Of a stretch of 64,000 nucleotides of DNA, positions 31,688-39,918 are shown in pieces. The notes below the pieces were generated by a model. It made no database searches and had not been told where the DNA came from. It was given only the letters and a program-made list of their open reading frames with translations. Every line of letters starts with the position of its first letter. Position 1 is the first letter of the stretch. The position numbers were made by a program, and so were the translations under genes. The stretch is from JACDAN01 sp035265935 (lineage in GTDB: Bacteria > Actinomycetota > Thermoleophilia > Gaiellales > Gaiellaceae): the NCBI GenBank assembly GCA_035265935.1, contig DATFOC010000077.1, positions 1 to 64,000 of the forward strand, given 5' to 3'.

Positions 31688-32862
31688 TGGCCGATTACGC
31701 GGCCTCAGCACCGCCGCGCGCCAGGCGCTATCCCCGCGCCGACACCGCGCGCGCCGTCTCGTTCGTCCGCCGGCTGGACTGGGTGATGCTCGCCGCCGTC
31801 GGGGGACTCATCGGCTTCGGCCTCTGGGCGATCGACGGGATCACCAGGCAGGACATCGCCGGCGATCCCGACTACTACGTCACGCGGCAGGCGATCTTCG
31901 CGTTGATGGGCGCCGTCGGCCTCGTCGGCGCGCTGCTCGTGGACCCCTCCGTGTACCGGCGCTACTACAAGGCCATCTACGGGCTTCTGCTCGGGATGCT
32001 GCTGGTCGTCACGGTGATCGGCACCGAGGTGCGCGGCTCGACGCGCTGGATCGATCTCGGGTTCTTCCAGTTCCAGCCGTCGGAGTTCGGAAAGTTGCTG
32101 CTCGCACTGTTCCTCGCCGGCCTGCTCGCCGCGCAGGGGAAGCGGATCACCGAGTCTCGCACGACGCTGATCGCGATCGGAGCGGCGTCGGTGCCGACGC
32201 TCTTCGTCTTCCTTCAGCCCGACATCGGGACGGCGCTCGTGTACGGCGCGATCCTGCTGGCGTCGCTGTTCTTCGCCGGAACCCGCTGGCGCGAGCTTGC
32301 GATCGTCGCCGCCGTCGGAACCGTTGTGGTGGCGTTCGTCCTCTGGGCCGGCCCCGCGATGGGCGTCGAGATCCTGGAGCCGTACCAGCGCGACCGCCTC
32401 ACGGCATTCACGGACCCGTCGAAGAATCCGCGCGGCGCCGCCTACAACATCAACCAGTCGATCACCGCGGTCGGCTCCGGCGGGCTCGACGGGCGCGGAG
32501 TCACGGGCGCGACGCAGACGCGACTCGACTACCTCCCGGAGCACGAGACGGACTTCGTCTTCGCCGCGCTCTCCGAGCAGCGCGGGTTCGTCGGGGCGTC
32601 GATCCTCCTCTGCCTCTACCTGCTCCTGATGTGGCGCGGGATCCGCGTCATCGCCACGGCGCGCAGCGCCTTCGAGGCGACGGTTGCGGGCGCGATCGTC
32701 TTCGGCCTGCTCTTCCAGACGTTCGTGAACATCGGGATGACGATCGGGATCGCCCCGATCACGGGAATTCCACTCCCGTTCGTCAGCGTCGGCGGCTCGG
32801 CGATGGTCACGAATCTGATGGCGATCGGCGTCCTCCAGGCCATTGCCCTCCGTCGGCGCTAG
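31687..32862 (+). CDS. rodA: SEDS peptidoglycan glycosyltransferase RodA
   Basis: 391 residues with about ten membrane helices. SEDS signatures are FQPSEFGKLLLALFLAG, FLQPDIGTALVYG (with the catalytic-region Asp), LDYLPEHETDFVFAALSEQRGF and the C-terminal GIPLPFVSVGGSAMVTNL. It polymerises lipid II in complex with PBP2. ATG overlaps the mrdA stop. Ends the shape operon; the following small gene has its own -10 box. Confidence 0.96.
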   Translation: MADYAASAPPRARRYPRADTARAVSFVRRLDWVMLAAVGGLIGFGLWAIDGITRQDIAGDPDYYVTRQAIFALMGAVGLVGALLVDPSVYRRYYKAIYGLLLGMLLVVTVIGTEVRGSTRWIDLGFFQFQPSEFGKLLLALFLAGLLAAQGKRITESRTTLIAIGAASVPTLFVFLQPDIGTALVYGAILLASLFFAGTRWRELAIVAAVGTVVVAFVLWAGPAMGVEILEPYQRDRLTAFTDPSKNPRGAAYNINQSITAVGSGGLDGRGVTGATQTRLDYLPEHETDFVFAALSEQRGFVGASILLCLYLLLMWRGIRVIATARSAFEATVAGAIVFGLLFQTFVNIGMTIGIAPITGIPLPFVSVGGSAMVTNLMAIGVLQAIALRRR

Positions 32863-32880
32863 TCCGTCCGGCGCCGGTCC

Positions 32881-32886
32881 TACGAT
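32881..32886 (+). promoter_or_regulatory. -10 box (TACGAT) of the small gene after rodA
   Basis: TACGAT ends 7 nt before the ATG at 32894 and overlaps the alternative ATG at 32885, which argues for 32894 as the start of a leaderless mRNA. Confidence 0.4.
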
Positions 32887-32893
32887 GCGGCGC

Positions 32894-33088
32894 ATGAACA
32901 GGAAGGACGCGTTCGAGCTCCTGCTGATCGAGGAAGCCGACGCCTGGTTCGAGTACCTCGCGGCGACCAGGGCTCAGACCGCGGCCCGCTACGGCGAGGT
33001 CGAGCCCTGGGCCTGGGCACGCCTCACGCAGCGGCTTCGGGCGATCAGGACGAGGCGGACCAAGCTCCGGCCGGCGGCGGCAGCCTGA
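32894..33088 (+). CDS. Small basic hypothetical protein after rodA
   Basis: 64 residues, helical and basic (DAFELLLIEEADAWFEYLAA, ARLTQRLRAIRTRRTKL), no membrane segment. Not recognised, though the acidic helix followed by a WAWARL tract has the composition of a real protein and its third codon positions are GC-rich. It is independent of the shape operon by its own promoter. An inverted repeat GGTTTTC/GAAAACC follows its stop. Confidence 0.6.
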   Translation: MNRKDAFELLLIEEADAWFEYLAATRAQTAARYGEVEPWAWARLTQRLRAIRTRRTKLRPAAAA

Positions 33089-33230
33089 GCCATCCGGTTT
33101 TCCTGGCTGAAAACCCGCTGCTGCTAGCCTTGCTCGCAGATATGCGTCCCATGTCAATCTCGCAGCGCGCGGAGCGCCCGGTCTCCGGAGCAGGTCTTCG
33201 TGCGCGCGACATCACCGAAGGAGTTTTCAC

Positions 33231-35780
33231 TTGTTGCGATGGTTTCGGCGCAAGCCGGCTGAGCGAACGATCGAGCCTGCCCCCGAGCAGGCTGGACAAC
33301 CCGACACCGTAGAGACCCCGGCCGCAGACGCGGCCAACGACACACCTACTTCCGCCGCGACGCGCCGCCGCAGGCGAGGAAGCCGCGGTGGCCGCAACCG
33401 CCGCAAGCCCGGCGATCGCGCCGCGCGTACGGAAGAGAAGGATCAGCCCGAGAAGGCCCAGAAGGCGGAGAAGAAGCCTGAGCGGAAGCCGCGCGAGGCG
33501 CGATCCCGCCAGACACGCCGCCGGACGGCGACCGCCCGAGCGCTCCCGCCGCCGGCAAAGCGCGACCTGGTCATCTCCGTCGACGTCGCCGAGCAGCGAG
33601 TCGCGATCCTCGAGGACGACAGGGTCGCCGAGGTGTACCTCGAGCGGCCTGAGAGCCGTTCGATCGCGGGCAACATCTACAAGGGCACCGTCGACAACGT
33701 CCTCCCGGGAATGGAAGCGGCGTTCGTCGAGATCGGCCTCGAGAAGAACGGGTTCCTCTACGTCGACGAGATCGTCACCCCAGAGCTCGAGGGACGCAGG
33801 CACGGCCGCAAGATCCAGGACCTGCTGAGCCGCGGCGAGGAGATCCTCGTCCAGGCCGTCAAGGACCCGATGAAATCGAAGGGCGCACGCCTGACGACCG
33901 AGATCTCGCTGCCGGGCCGGTTTGTCGTCTACGTTCCGAGCGGCGAGGGCTTCGGCGTCTCGCGCCGGCTGCCCGAGGAGGAGCGCAACCGGCTCCGGGA
34001 CATCCTGAAGTCGGTGGCGCCGAAGTCCGGGAGCATGATCGTCCGCACCGCGGCCGAGGGAGCGTCGGCCGAGGACATCGAGCGCGACATCGACTTCCTC
34101 CAGCGCCTCTGGAAGGAGATCCAGGGACGGGCCGAGAAGGCGAAGACCCCGGCGCTCGTCTACCAGGAGGCAGAGCTGCCGCTGCGGGTCGTCCGCGACC
34201 TCTTCACGAACGACTTCGAGCAGGCGGTCGTCGACCATGACCTGACCTACAGACGGATCGTCGGCTACCTGAAGAAGACCTCTCCGCACATGGCGGAAAA
34301 GGTCCGGAAGCACACCGGGAAGACGGCGCTCTTCGATGACTTCGGCGTCGACGAGGAGATCCGATCGACCCTCTCGCGCCGGGTCAACCTTCCCTCTGGT
34401 GGCTACCTCGTCTTCGACTACGCGGAGGCGTTCACGGTCATCGACGTCAACACGGGCCGCTTCGTCGGCTCGCGGTCGAAGTCGTCGGCCGGCCGGCTCG
34501 AGGACACGATCACGAAGAACAACCTCGAGGCCGTCAAGGAGGTCGTCCGCCAGCTGCGCCTCCGCGACATCGGCGGGATCATCGTCATCGACTTCATCGA
34601 CATGGCCAACCCGAAGAATCGGGCCGCCGTCGAGGAGGCGCTGAAGGCGGAGCTTGAGCGCGACCGGACGAAGACATACGTGGTCGAGATCTCGCCACTC
34701 GGCCTCGTGGAGATGACGCGACAGAACGTCTCGCACGGACCGCGCGAGATCCTCACGAAGCGCTGTCCGACCTGCGAGGGCGATGGCATCGTCTTCTCCG
34801 AGGTTTCCGCCGCCGTCGAAGCGGAGCGCAAGCTGCGGATGCTCGCGGCGAGCTCGCGCAGCGCCGCCTTCCGCGTCGAGCTGAACCCGCACGTCGCGGC
34901 TGCGCTGATCGGGCCGGGGGCCGAGCGGCTCCGAGCCATCGAGGAGCGAACCCGCCGCCGGCTCTTCATCGAGCCGAAGGAGGGCGTGGCGCCCGAGCAC
35001 TTCGAGGTCGTCGCGCGCGGCCCACTGACGAAGCTCCAGCCGGAAGCGCCGGTCGAGGAAGGCCAGGAGCTCAGCCTCAAGCCCGTGGAGGTCGGCCTCC
35101 ACGATCCGAGCGTCGGCGTCGCGAAGCACGACGGCATCGACATCGCCATCGCAGAAGGCGCGAAGCTCGTCGGCAAGCGCGCGAAGGTCCGGATCACCCG
35201 GGTGCTCGATGGGACGGCGTACGCGGAGCTCGCCGACGGGGCCGAGCCCACAGACCCTCCGATCACGGCCGAGGCGCTGGCGGAGAAGCCGACGCGTGCG
35301 CGCCGGAGCAGGATCGCGAAGCCCGAGGAGCCGAAGGCGGAGGCCGTCGAGGCAGTGGCCGACGAGCCGGAGGCGGACGAGCCCGACGCTCAGGAGCCGA
35401 CCGAGGACGGTGCTGCCGAGGAGGCGCCCAAGCCGAAGAAGCGAACCCGGCGCGGCTCGCGCGGAGGTCGGCGCCGGAAGAAGAAGCTGGCCGAGGCGAC
35501 GGCGGAGGCAGCGCCTGGAGAGGGCGTCGAGAACGGCCAGCCGGCGGAGGCTCCGGTGCTGATCCACCTGCCGGACCCGGCGCTCGGCGGCGACGAGGCC
35601 GAGCCCGCCGCGGAGCAGCCTGCAGCATCCACGGACGCCGAAGCTCCCAAGCCGAAGAAGAAGACCCGCCGTGGATCCCGCGGCGGACGCCGTCGCCGGA
35701 AGCCCGCCGCGGCGAAGTCCAACGGCGCGGAAGCTGCACCGGAAACGCCCAAGAAGCCCGAAAAGCCGCTGGTAGACTGA
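33231..35780 (+). CDS. rne: Ribonuclease E/G
   Basis: 849 residues. Single-strand endoribonuclease of mRNA decay and rRNA/tRNA processing. The catalytic core lies at about residues 108-600: S1-like NIYKGTVDNVLPGMEAAFVEIG, the two metal Asp motifs FTVIDVNTGRF and IVIDFIDM, and the Zn-link Cys pair KRCPTCEGDG. The N-terminal arm and the acidic C-terminal tail are disordered and contain three copies of a basic RRGSRGGR motif (near residues 47, 745 and 820), likely RNA- or partner-binding. TTG start with GAAGGAG 7 nt upstream. Confidence 0.93.
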   Translation: MLRWFRRKPAERTIEPAPEQAGQPDTVETPAADAANDTPTSAATRRRRRGSRGGRNRRKPGDRAARTEEKDQPEKAQKAEKKPERKPREARSRQTRRRTATARALPPPAKRDLVISVDVAEQRVAILEDDRVAEVYLERPESRSIAGNIYKGTVDNVLPGMEAAFVEIGLEKNGFLYVDEIVTPELEGRRHGRKIQDLLSRGEEILVQAVKDPMKSKGARLTTEISLPGRFVVYVPSGEGFGVSRRLPEEERNRLRDILKSVAPKSGSMIVRTAAEGASAEDIERDIDFLQRLWKEIQGRAEKAKTPALVYQEAELPLRVVRDLFTNDFEQAVVDHDLTYRRIVGYLKKTSPHMAEKVRKHTGKTALFDDFGVDEEIRSTLSRRVNLPSGGYLVFDYAEAFTVIDVNTGRFVGSRSKSSAGRLEDTITKNNLEAVKEVVRQLRLRDIGGIIVIDFIDMANPKNRAAVEEALKAELERDRTKTYVVEISPLGLVEMTRQNVSHGPREILTKRCPTCEGDGIVFSEVSAAVEAERKLRMLAASSRSAAFRVELNPHVAAALIGPGAERLRAIEERTRRRLFIEPKEGVAPEHFEVVARGPLTKLQPEAPVEEGQELSLKPVEVGLHDPSVGVAKHDGIDIAIAEGAKLVGKRAKVRITRVLDGTAYAELADGAEPTDPPITAEALAEKPTRARRSRIAKPEEPKAEAVEAVADEPEADEPDAQEPTEDGAAEEAPKPKKRTRRGSRGGRRRKKKLAEATAEAAPGEGVENGQPAEAPVLIHLPDPALGGDEAEPAAEQPAASTDAEAPKPKKKTRRGSRGGRRRRKPAAAKSNGAEAAPETPKKPEKPLVD

Positions 35781-35785
35781 TGGCT

Positions 35786-35874
35786 GCCGCGGAAGCAGGG
35801 CGAACGCACGGGCAAAAGCCCGCACGCTCGCTTCCTCGGCACCGCAAGACGGTGCCGAGGCCCCGGCATTTGTT
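35786..35874 (+). promoter_or_regulatory. Structured leader of rplU-rpmA, candidate autoregulatory element
   Basis: Two mutually exclusive structures are possible. Segment 35786-35796 (GCCGCGGAAGC) can pair with 35830-35840 (GCTTCCTCGGC, one mismatch) around an inner CGGGCaaaaGCCCG hairpin. Alternatively 35834-35844 (CCTCGGCACCG) pairs perfectly with 35850-35860 (CGGTGCCGAGG). The second hairpin buries GAGG, the only Shine-Dalgarno-like string before the rplU ATG. This is what an L21-type feedback leader would look like. Confidence 0.5.
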
Positions 35875-36243
35875 ATGAGCTACGCGATCATCAAGCTGGG
35901 TGGAAAGCAGTACGTCGTCCGCGAGGGCGAGAAACTGCTCGTGGACCGCCTGACGGTGGACGAGAACAAGACGTTCCAGCCCGAGGTGATCTTCGAGGGC
36001 GGCGACGGCAAGGCCGAGCTGGCCCCGAAGGGCACGGTCACCGCGAAGGTGCTGGCCCACGTGAAGGGCGACAAGATCCGGATCGGCAAGTACCGCCGCC
36101 GGACCGGCTACCGGCGCCACACGGGGTTCCGCAGCAGCCTGACCCAGATCCAGATCGAGTCGATCGGCGCGAAGAAGAGCACGAGGTCGTCGACCTCGAA
36201 GCCGCGCTCGACGACCGCAACGACGACGAAGGACGAGAGCTAA
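35875..36243 (+). CDS. rplU: 50S ribosomal protein L21
   Basis: 122 residues. Complete L21 (YAIIKLGGKQYVVREGEKL, then KIRIGKYRRRTGYRRHTGFR, the family signature for 23S rRNA binding) with a Ser/Thr/Lys-rich C-terminal extension of about 20 residues. Its TAA overlaps the rpmA ATG. Preceded by the structured leader described at 35786. Confidence 0.97.
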   Translation: MSYAIIKLGGKQYVVREGEKLLVDRLTVDENKTFQPEVIFEGGDGKAELAPKGTVTAKVLAHVKGDKIRIGKYRRRTGYRRHTGFRSSLTQIQIESIGAKKSTRSSTSKPRSTTATTTKDES

Positions 36244-36500
36244 TGGCACACAAGAAGGGATTGGGCTCCTCACGCAACGGCCGCGACTCCGAGTCGAAGC
36301 GCCTCGGCGTGAAGATCTTCGACGGCCAGGACGTGAAGGCCGGGATGATCCTCGTCCGCCAGCGCGGCACGCGCTTCCGGCCGGGCCCCGGCGCCGGACT
36401 CGGCCGCGACGACACGATCTTCGCAACCCGCGATGGACGCGTGGAGTTCAAGCGCAGCGGCGAGCGCCGGACGATCGTCGTCGCCGGCGGACAGAACTAG
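36243..36500 (+). CDS. rpmA: 50S ribosomal protein L27
   Basis: 85 residues. MAHKKGLGSSRNGRDSESKR is the classic N-terminus reaching toward the peptidyl-transferase centre; no Firmicutes-type cleaved extension is present. GTRFRPGPGAGLGRDDTIFA follows. Coupled to rplU (TAATG). The last 4 nt overlap the end of a DJ-1 gene on the opposite strand, which separates it from obgE. Confidence 0.97.
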   Translation: MAHKKGLGSSRNGRDSESKRLGVKIFDGQDVKAGMILVRQRGTRFRPGPGAGLGRDDTIFATRDGRVEFKRSGERRTIVVAGGQN

Positions 36501-37084
36501 CTGACGTACAGCGGCGTCTCGTACTGCATGTAGCGCCGGACCCATTCCGCGCGGTCCGTCGAGTCGAGTCGCGCGACGAGGTGCAGCGCCATGTCGATCC
36601 CGGCTGAGACCCCGGCTGCGGTGATGACATCGCCGCTGTCAACAAACCGGTCGTCTGGGCGCACATCGATCGTCGGGTCGGTCTGGTTGAGCGAAGCCAG
36701 CGAGCCCCAGTGGGTTGTCGCGGGACGATCTTTGAGCACACCGGCGGCCGCGTAGACATGGGCGCCCGTGCAGACGCTCGTCATCAGTGCGCCGCCGTCG
36801 CGGGTGCGGCGCACCGAGTCGAGCACGGGCTCGTCCTCCATTAGGCGGCCGACGCGGCCGCCCGGGAACACGAGCACGTCCAGCGGAGGAGCTTCGTCCC
36901 ACGTCCGGTCGGCGATCACGCGGAGACCATGCGAGCAGGTCACCGGCTCTGCCGTCCGGGCGATCGTGAAGACGGACAGCTCACGCTCATCCTCGGCTTG
37001 GCGGGCCCAAGAAGTCAGCACCTCATACGGACCGACGAAGTCGAGCTCCTCGACGCCCTCAAAGATGAAGATTCCGATATTCAT
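36497..37084 (-). CDS. DJ-1/PfpI family protein (ThiJ/isonitrile hydratase-like)
   Basis: 195 residues. N-terminal IFIFEGVEELDFVGPYEVL with the conserved Glu region, and nucleophile elbow SVCTGAHVYAAAGVL with reactive Cys105, followed by PATTHWG as in InhA/AraC-associated DJ-1 domains. Role may be isonitrile hydratase or glyoxalase-like; not decidable here. It is encoded antisense between rpmA and obgE, which are normally adjacent, and overlaps the rpmA end by 4 nt, so it looks like an insertion into the conserved operon. Confidence 0.88.
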   Translation of the reverse strand: MNIGIFIFEGVEELDFVGPYEVLTSWARQAEDERELSVFTIARTAEPVTCSHGLRVIADRTWDEAPPLDVLVFPGGRVGRLMEDEPVLDSVRRTRDGGALMTSVCTGAHVYAAAGVLKDRPATTHWGSLASLNQTDPTIDVRPDDRFVDSGDVITAAGVSAGIDMALHLVARLDSTDRAEWVRRYMQYETPLYVS

Positions 37085-37111
37085 CGGCGGGTCACCGTAC
37101 CAGCCAGGCGC

Positions 37112-37117
37112 TAGCGT
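37112..37117 (+). promoter_or_regulatory. -10 box (TAGCGT) for leaderless obgE
   Basis: TAGCGT lies 6 nt before the obgE GTG. Because the antisense DJ-1 gene cuts obgE off from rpmA, obgE needs its own promoter, which this would supply. Confidence 0.4.
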
Positions 37118-37123
37118 GGGTCC

Positions 37124-38314
37124 GTGTTCAACGACCGGGCGAAGATCCGCGTGCAGGCCGGACGAGGAGGCCATGGAGCGCTCAGCTTCCGCCGCGAGAA
37201 GTACGTGCCGAAGGGCGGGCCGGACGGAGGCGACGGCGGGCGTGGGGGAGACGTCGTGCTCGAGGTCGACCAGGACCTTCGCGACCTCTCGTACTTCAAG
37301 GGGCGTAGGAGGTTTCGAGCCGGCAGTGGCGGCCCCGGGCGGGGCACGAACAAGCATGGCGCGGACGGCGACGACGTTCTGCTTCCCGTCCCGGTGGGAA
37401 CGCAGCTGTTCTCCGAGGACGGCGAGCTGATCGCCGATCTCGCAGGCGCGCGCTCGCGGGTGGTCGCGGCTCGCGGCGGCGCCGGCGGGCGCGGCAACCG
37501 GAGGTTCGCGACTCCGACGCGCCGCGCACCCCGGTTCGCGGAGGTCGGGATGCCCGGCGAGGAGCTCGAGCTCGACCTCCGGCTCAAGCTGATGGCCGAC
37601 GCAGCGCTCGTCGGGCTGCCGAACGCCGGCAAGTCGTCGCTGCTCCGCCGGATCTCGAACGCGAAGCCGAAGGTCGCTGACTACCCGTTCACGACGCTCG
37701 CTCCGGTTCTCGGCACCGTGGACTCACCGAGCGGCCGGCAGCTGACGGTCGCGGACGTTCCCGGGCTGATCGAAGGTGCGAGCGAGGGCCTCGGCCTCGG
37801 CCACGAGTTTCTCGCGCACCTCGAGCGGGCCCGCCTGCTCGTCGACGTGATCGACGCCGCCGAGGGGGACCCCGCCGACCGCTTCGCGCTGATCGACAAC
37901 GAGCTCTCGGCGTACGGTGCGGGTCTCGACCGGCTGCCGCAGATCGTCGTCCTCAACAAGGTCGACGTCGCGGGGGAGGTGTCGTTCGACGTGCAGGACG
38001 ACCGCATTCTCCGGGTTATCCGGGCGTCCGCGATCACGGGCGCAGGGATCGACGAGCTGGTGAACGCGCTCTTCGAGCTCTGCCCGCCGGCGCCGGAGCC
38101 ACCGCGCGAGGACGACGACGGCCTGGTCGAGTTCCTCGTCTACCGGCCTCGTCCCGACGCAGGCGGCGGCTTCCGGATCCTGCGCACGGACCGGGGCTTC
38201 CGGGTAACGGGCTCGGCGCCGCGGCCGGATGAGCTCGAGGAAGCCTTACGAGCTGCCGGCGCGAAGACCGGCGCCGAGGTCGAGGTCGACGGCGAGACGC
38301 TGATTCTCTCGTGA
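37124..38314 (+). CDS. obgE: GTPase Obg/CgtA
   Basis: 396 residues. The Gly-rich Obg fold (VQAGRGGHGALSFRREKYVPKGGPDGGDGGRGG split over residues 9-45), G domain from about 160 (P-loop GLPNAGKSS, switch ADYPFTTL, G3 DVPGLIEGA, G4 NKVD) and a C-terminal OCT-type domain (FLVYRPRP, FRVTG). Functions in 50S maturation and stress control. It fits next to the L21/L27 genes. GTG start; GTGA overlap with nadD downstream. Confidence 0.96.
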   Translation: MFNDRAKIRVQAGRGGHGALSFRREKYVPKGGPDGGDGGRGGDVVLEVDQDLRDLSYFKGRRRFRAGSGGPGRGTNKHGADGDDVLLPVPVGTQLFSEDGELIADLAGARSRVVAARGGAGGRGNRRFATPTRRAPRFAEVGMPGEELELDLRLKLMADAALVGLPNAGKSSLLRRISNAKPKVADYPFTTLAPVLGTVDSPSGRQLTVADVPGLIEGASEGLGLGHEFLAHLERARLLVDVIDAAEGDPADRFALIDNELSAYGAGLDRLPQIVVLNKVDVAGEVSFDVQDDRILRVIRASAITGAGIDELVNALFELCPPAPEPPREDDDGLVEFLVYRPRPDAGGGFRILRTDRGFRVTGSAPRPDELEEALRAAGAKTGAEVEVDGETLILS

Positions 38315-38859
38315 CCACCGCAATTCTCGGCGGCGTGTTCGACCCGCCGCATCTCGGCCACGTCGCGCTCGCGGAGGGCGCCCGGGATCAGCTCGGCGCC
38401 GAGCGGCTGCTCGTCCTGGTCGCCGAGCGGCCCGGCCACAAGGGCGTCATCGCAGACGCGGAGATCCGCCGCCACCTGGCCGAGATCGCGCTGGGGCGGT
38501 TCGGCGAAGTACGGCTCGACGACCATCCGTTCACGGTGGACTTCCTGCGAGCGGCAGAGCTGGATCGCCCGTACTTCGTTCTCGGCGGCGACGAGTGGGA
38601 GAGCTTCGCGAGCTGGAGGGAACCGGGCGAGGTGCGCCGGTTGGCCCGGATCGTCGTCGGTGCCAGGCCGGGGTTCGAGCCGCCCGAGGGGGACGTCGAG
38701 GTGCTGCGGATCGAGCAGCGGCCGGTCTCGTCCAGCGAGATCCGGGCCAGGGTCGCGGCAGGCGAGCCGATCGACGACCTCGTCCCGCCCGAGGTCGCAC
38801 GGGAGATCGAGCGCCTCGGCGTCTACGGCGACTCGCAGCCGTCCTCGGAGCGTGGCTAA
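38311..38859 (+). CDS. nadD: Nicotinate-nucleotide adenylyltransferase
   Basis: 182 residues. Makes nicotinic acid adenine dinucleotide from NaMN and ATP. GGVFDPPHLGHVALA holds the HxGH nucleotidyl-transfer motif and SSSEIRARVAAGEP the ISSTxIR-like motif. YFVLGGDEWESFASW is typical. GTG start overlaps the obgE stop. Confidence 0.94.
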   Translation: MTTAILGGVFDPPHLGHVALAEGARDQLGAERLLVLVAERPGHKGVIADAEIRRHLAEIALGRFGEVRLDDHPFTVDFLRAAELDRPYFVLGGDEWESFASWREPGEVRRLARIVVGARPGFEPPEGDVEVLRIEQRPVSSSEIRARVAAGEPIDDLVPPEVAREIERLGVYGDSQPSSERG

Positions 38860-39250
38860 ACTGCGCGCGAACTCGAAGGGACGCTCTCCGACACTGACTT
38901 CGCTCGAACAAGCACGCCGCATCGCCGCTCTCGCGCAGGAGAAGCTGGCAGAGGACGTCATGATCCTCGACCTGCGGCCCGTCACCGCCTATACCGACTT
39001 CTTCGTCTTGGCCACGGGCCGGAACGCCCGCCAGACGAAAGCGATCTACGACGAGGTGCGCGAGCGGATGAAGGCCGACGAGCGCGCGCGGCCGCGAGCG
39101 GTCGAGGGGGAGCGCGAAGGCAACTGGATCGTCGCGGACTACCTCGACGTCGTCGTGCACGTCTTCACGCCGGAGACGCGCGAGTACTACGGGCTCGAGG
39201 ATCTCTGGGGCGACATGCCCTCGGTCGAGCTCGACGCCGCAAGCGCCTGA
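38852..39250 (+). CDS. rsfS: Ribosomal silencing factor RsfS
   Basis: About 132 residues from GTG 38852. Binds L14 and blocks subunit joining. Core signature LAEDVMILDLRPVTAYTDFFVLATGRNARQ (residues about 30-58, split here), then VEGEREGNWIVADYLDVVVHVFTPETREYYGLEDLW. The N-terminal start is uncertain: family homology begins at LTSLEQARR, which follows a CTG at 38894 with AAGGGA about 11 nt before it, and a TAAACT -10 box at 38856 would place the transcript start downstream of the GTG. Overlaps the nadD end. Confidence 0.88.
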   Translation: MAKLRANSKGRSPTLTSLEQARRIAALAQEKLAEDVMILDLRPVTAYTDFFVLATGRNARQTKAIYDEVRERMKADERARPRAVEGEREGNWIVADYLDVVVHVFTPETREYYGLEDLWGDMPSVELDAASA

Positions 39251-39284
39251 AGCCCGGCGGAGCGGTCGCTACACTTCGGCTCGC

Positions 39285-39357
39285 GGGGCCATAGCTCAGT
39301 TGGGAGAGCGTCGCGCTGGCAGCGCGAAGGTCGCCGGTTCGAGCCCGGCTGGCTCCA
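39285..39357 (+). tRNA. tRNA-Ala (anticodon GGC)
   Basis: Acceptor GGGGCCA/TGGCTCC contains the G3-U70 wobble that identifies alanine tRNA. Anticodon stem-loop CGCGCTGGCAGCGCG gives GGC; T-arm GCCGGTTCGAGCCCGGC. A TACACT -10 box is 9 nt upstream. CCA not encoded. The 175 nt downstream hold no gene I can support. Confidence 0.97.
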
Positions 39358-39532
39358 CTTCCTCGGACATTGTGCGAACCGCCTAACCGTCTGCTCCGAT
39401 GGCGAGGCGGTCAATTACCCGAATGTCACTGCTGCCGTTGGCATTGACTCCAGATCAAACCCTCTCGCGGATGGTGATGCTGCTGCGATCCGGAGGGTGG
39501 CTCGTGCAGCGTAGGGCGCAAAAGGGCCGCTC

Positions 39533-39568
39533 GACGAAGAAGGCCCGCGCTTGCGGGCCTTCTTCGTC
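39533..39568. terminator. Perfect 16-bp bidirectional terminator
   Basis: GACGAAGAAGGCCCGC-GCTT-GCGGGCCTTCTTCGTC, 16 uninterrupted pairs with a tetraloop; the CTTCTTC arm supplies a pyrimidine tail on each strand. It serves the tRNA-Ala transcript on the plus strand and the hypothetical gene at 39587-39799 on the minus strand. Confidence 0.8.
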
Positions 39569-39586
39569 AGAGGTGCTCGCCCACGT

Positions 39587-39799
39587 CTAATCGATCGATC
39601 GGCTGGTCGCGTGGCCCACCTCGTCGAAGGACAGCCGGTAGCGGACCTCGTCGCCGCGGAGCAGGTTGAAGAACCGGCGCCGCCCCCTCATTGAGAGCAC
39701 CGCCTCCGTGTCGTTGTGAGACTCGACTCGGTAGCCCTGCGCGCGTTTCTCCTTGAGTGTCCGCTCGAGCTCTTGGTCTCTGGTCAGTGCTTCGGCCAT
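39587..39799 (-). CDS. Small hypothetical protein (70 aa)
   Basis: 70 residues: a charged helix (RDQELERTLKEKRAQGYRVES) and a strand-rich part (TEAVLSMRGRRRFFNLL, EVRYRLSFDEVG). The pattern GYRVESxxDTEAVL...GRRRF recurs in small actinobacterial proteins of unknown function. ATG at 39799 with AAGGGAGG 5-8 nt upstream. Ends just before the 16-bp terminator. Confidence 0.7.
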   Translation of the reverse strand: MAEALTRDQELERTLKEKRAQGYRVESHNDTEAVLSMRGRRRFFNLLRGDEVRYRLSFDEVGHATSRSID

Positions 39800-39874
39800 G
39801 ACGGCCTCCCTTAGGGTCGGCCTCGCTGGGCCTTGAACTCAGCAAAGCGTTGCCGGAACGTCGGTCGACGTGCT

Positions 39875-39901
39875 GGGAAGGCCCGCGGTGCGGACCTTCC
39901 C
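39875..39901. terminator. Hairpin downstream of the ABM-domain gene
   Basis: GGGAAGGCCCGC / GCGGACCTTCCC around a 3-nt loop with one mismatch, directly 3' of the minus-strand gene ending at 39919. Probable terminator. Confidence 0.5.
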
Positions 39902-39918
39902 CTGACAGTGGTCGGGAA

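Noticed and set aside
33045..35825. A 926-codon open frame antisense to the RNase E/G gene
   Set aside because: Typical GC-rich shadow frame: composition is Arg/Leu/Asp-heavy, no domain is recognisable, and the sense strand is a clear full-length RNase E/G.
39399..39590. A 63-codon plus-strand frame after tRNA-Ala
   Set aside because: It reads straight through the perfect 16-bp terminator hairpin and has no Shine-Dalgarno, -10 box or family similarity.
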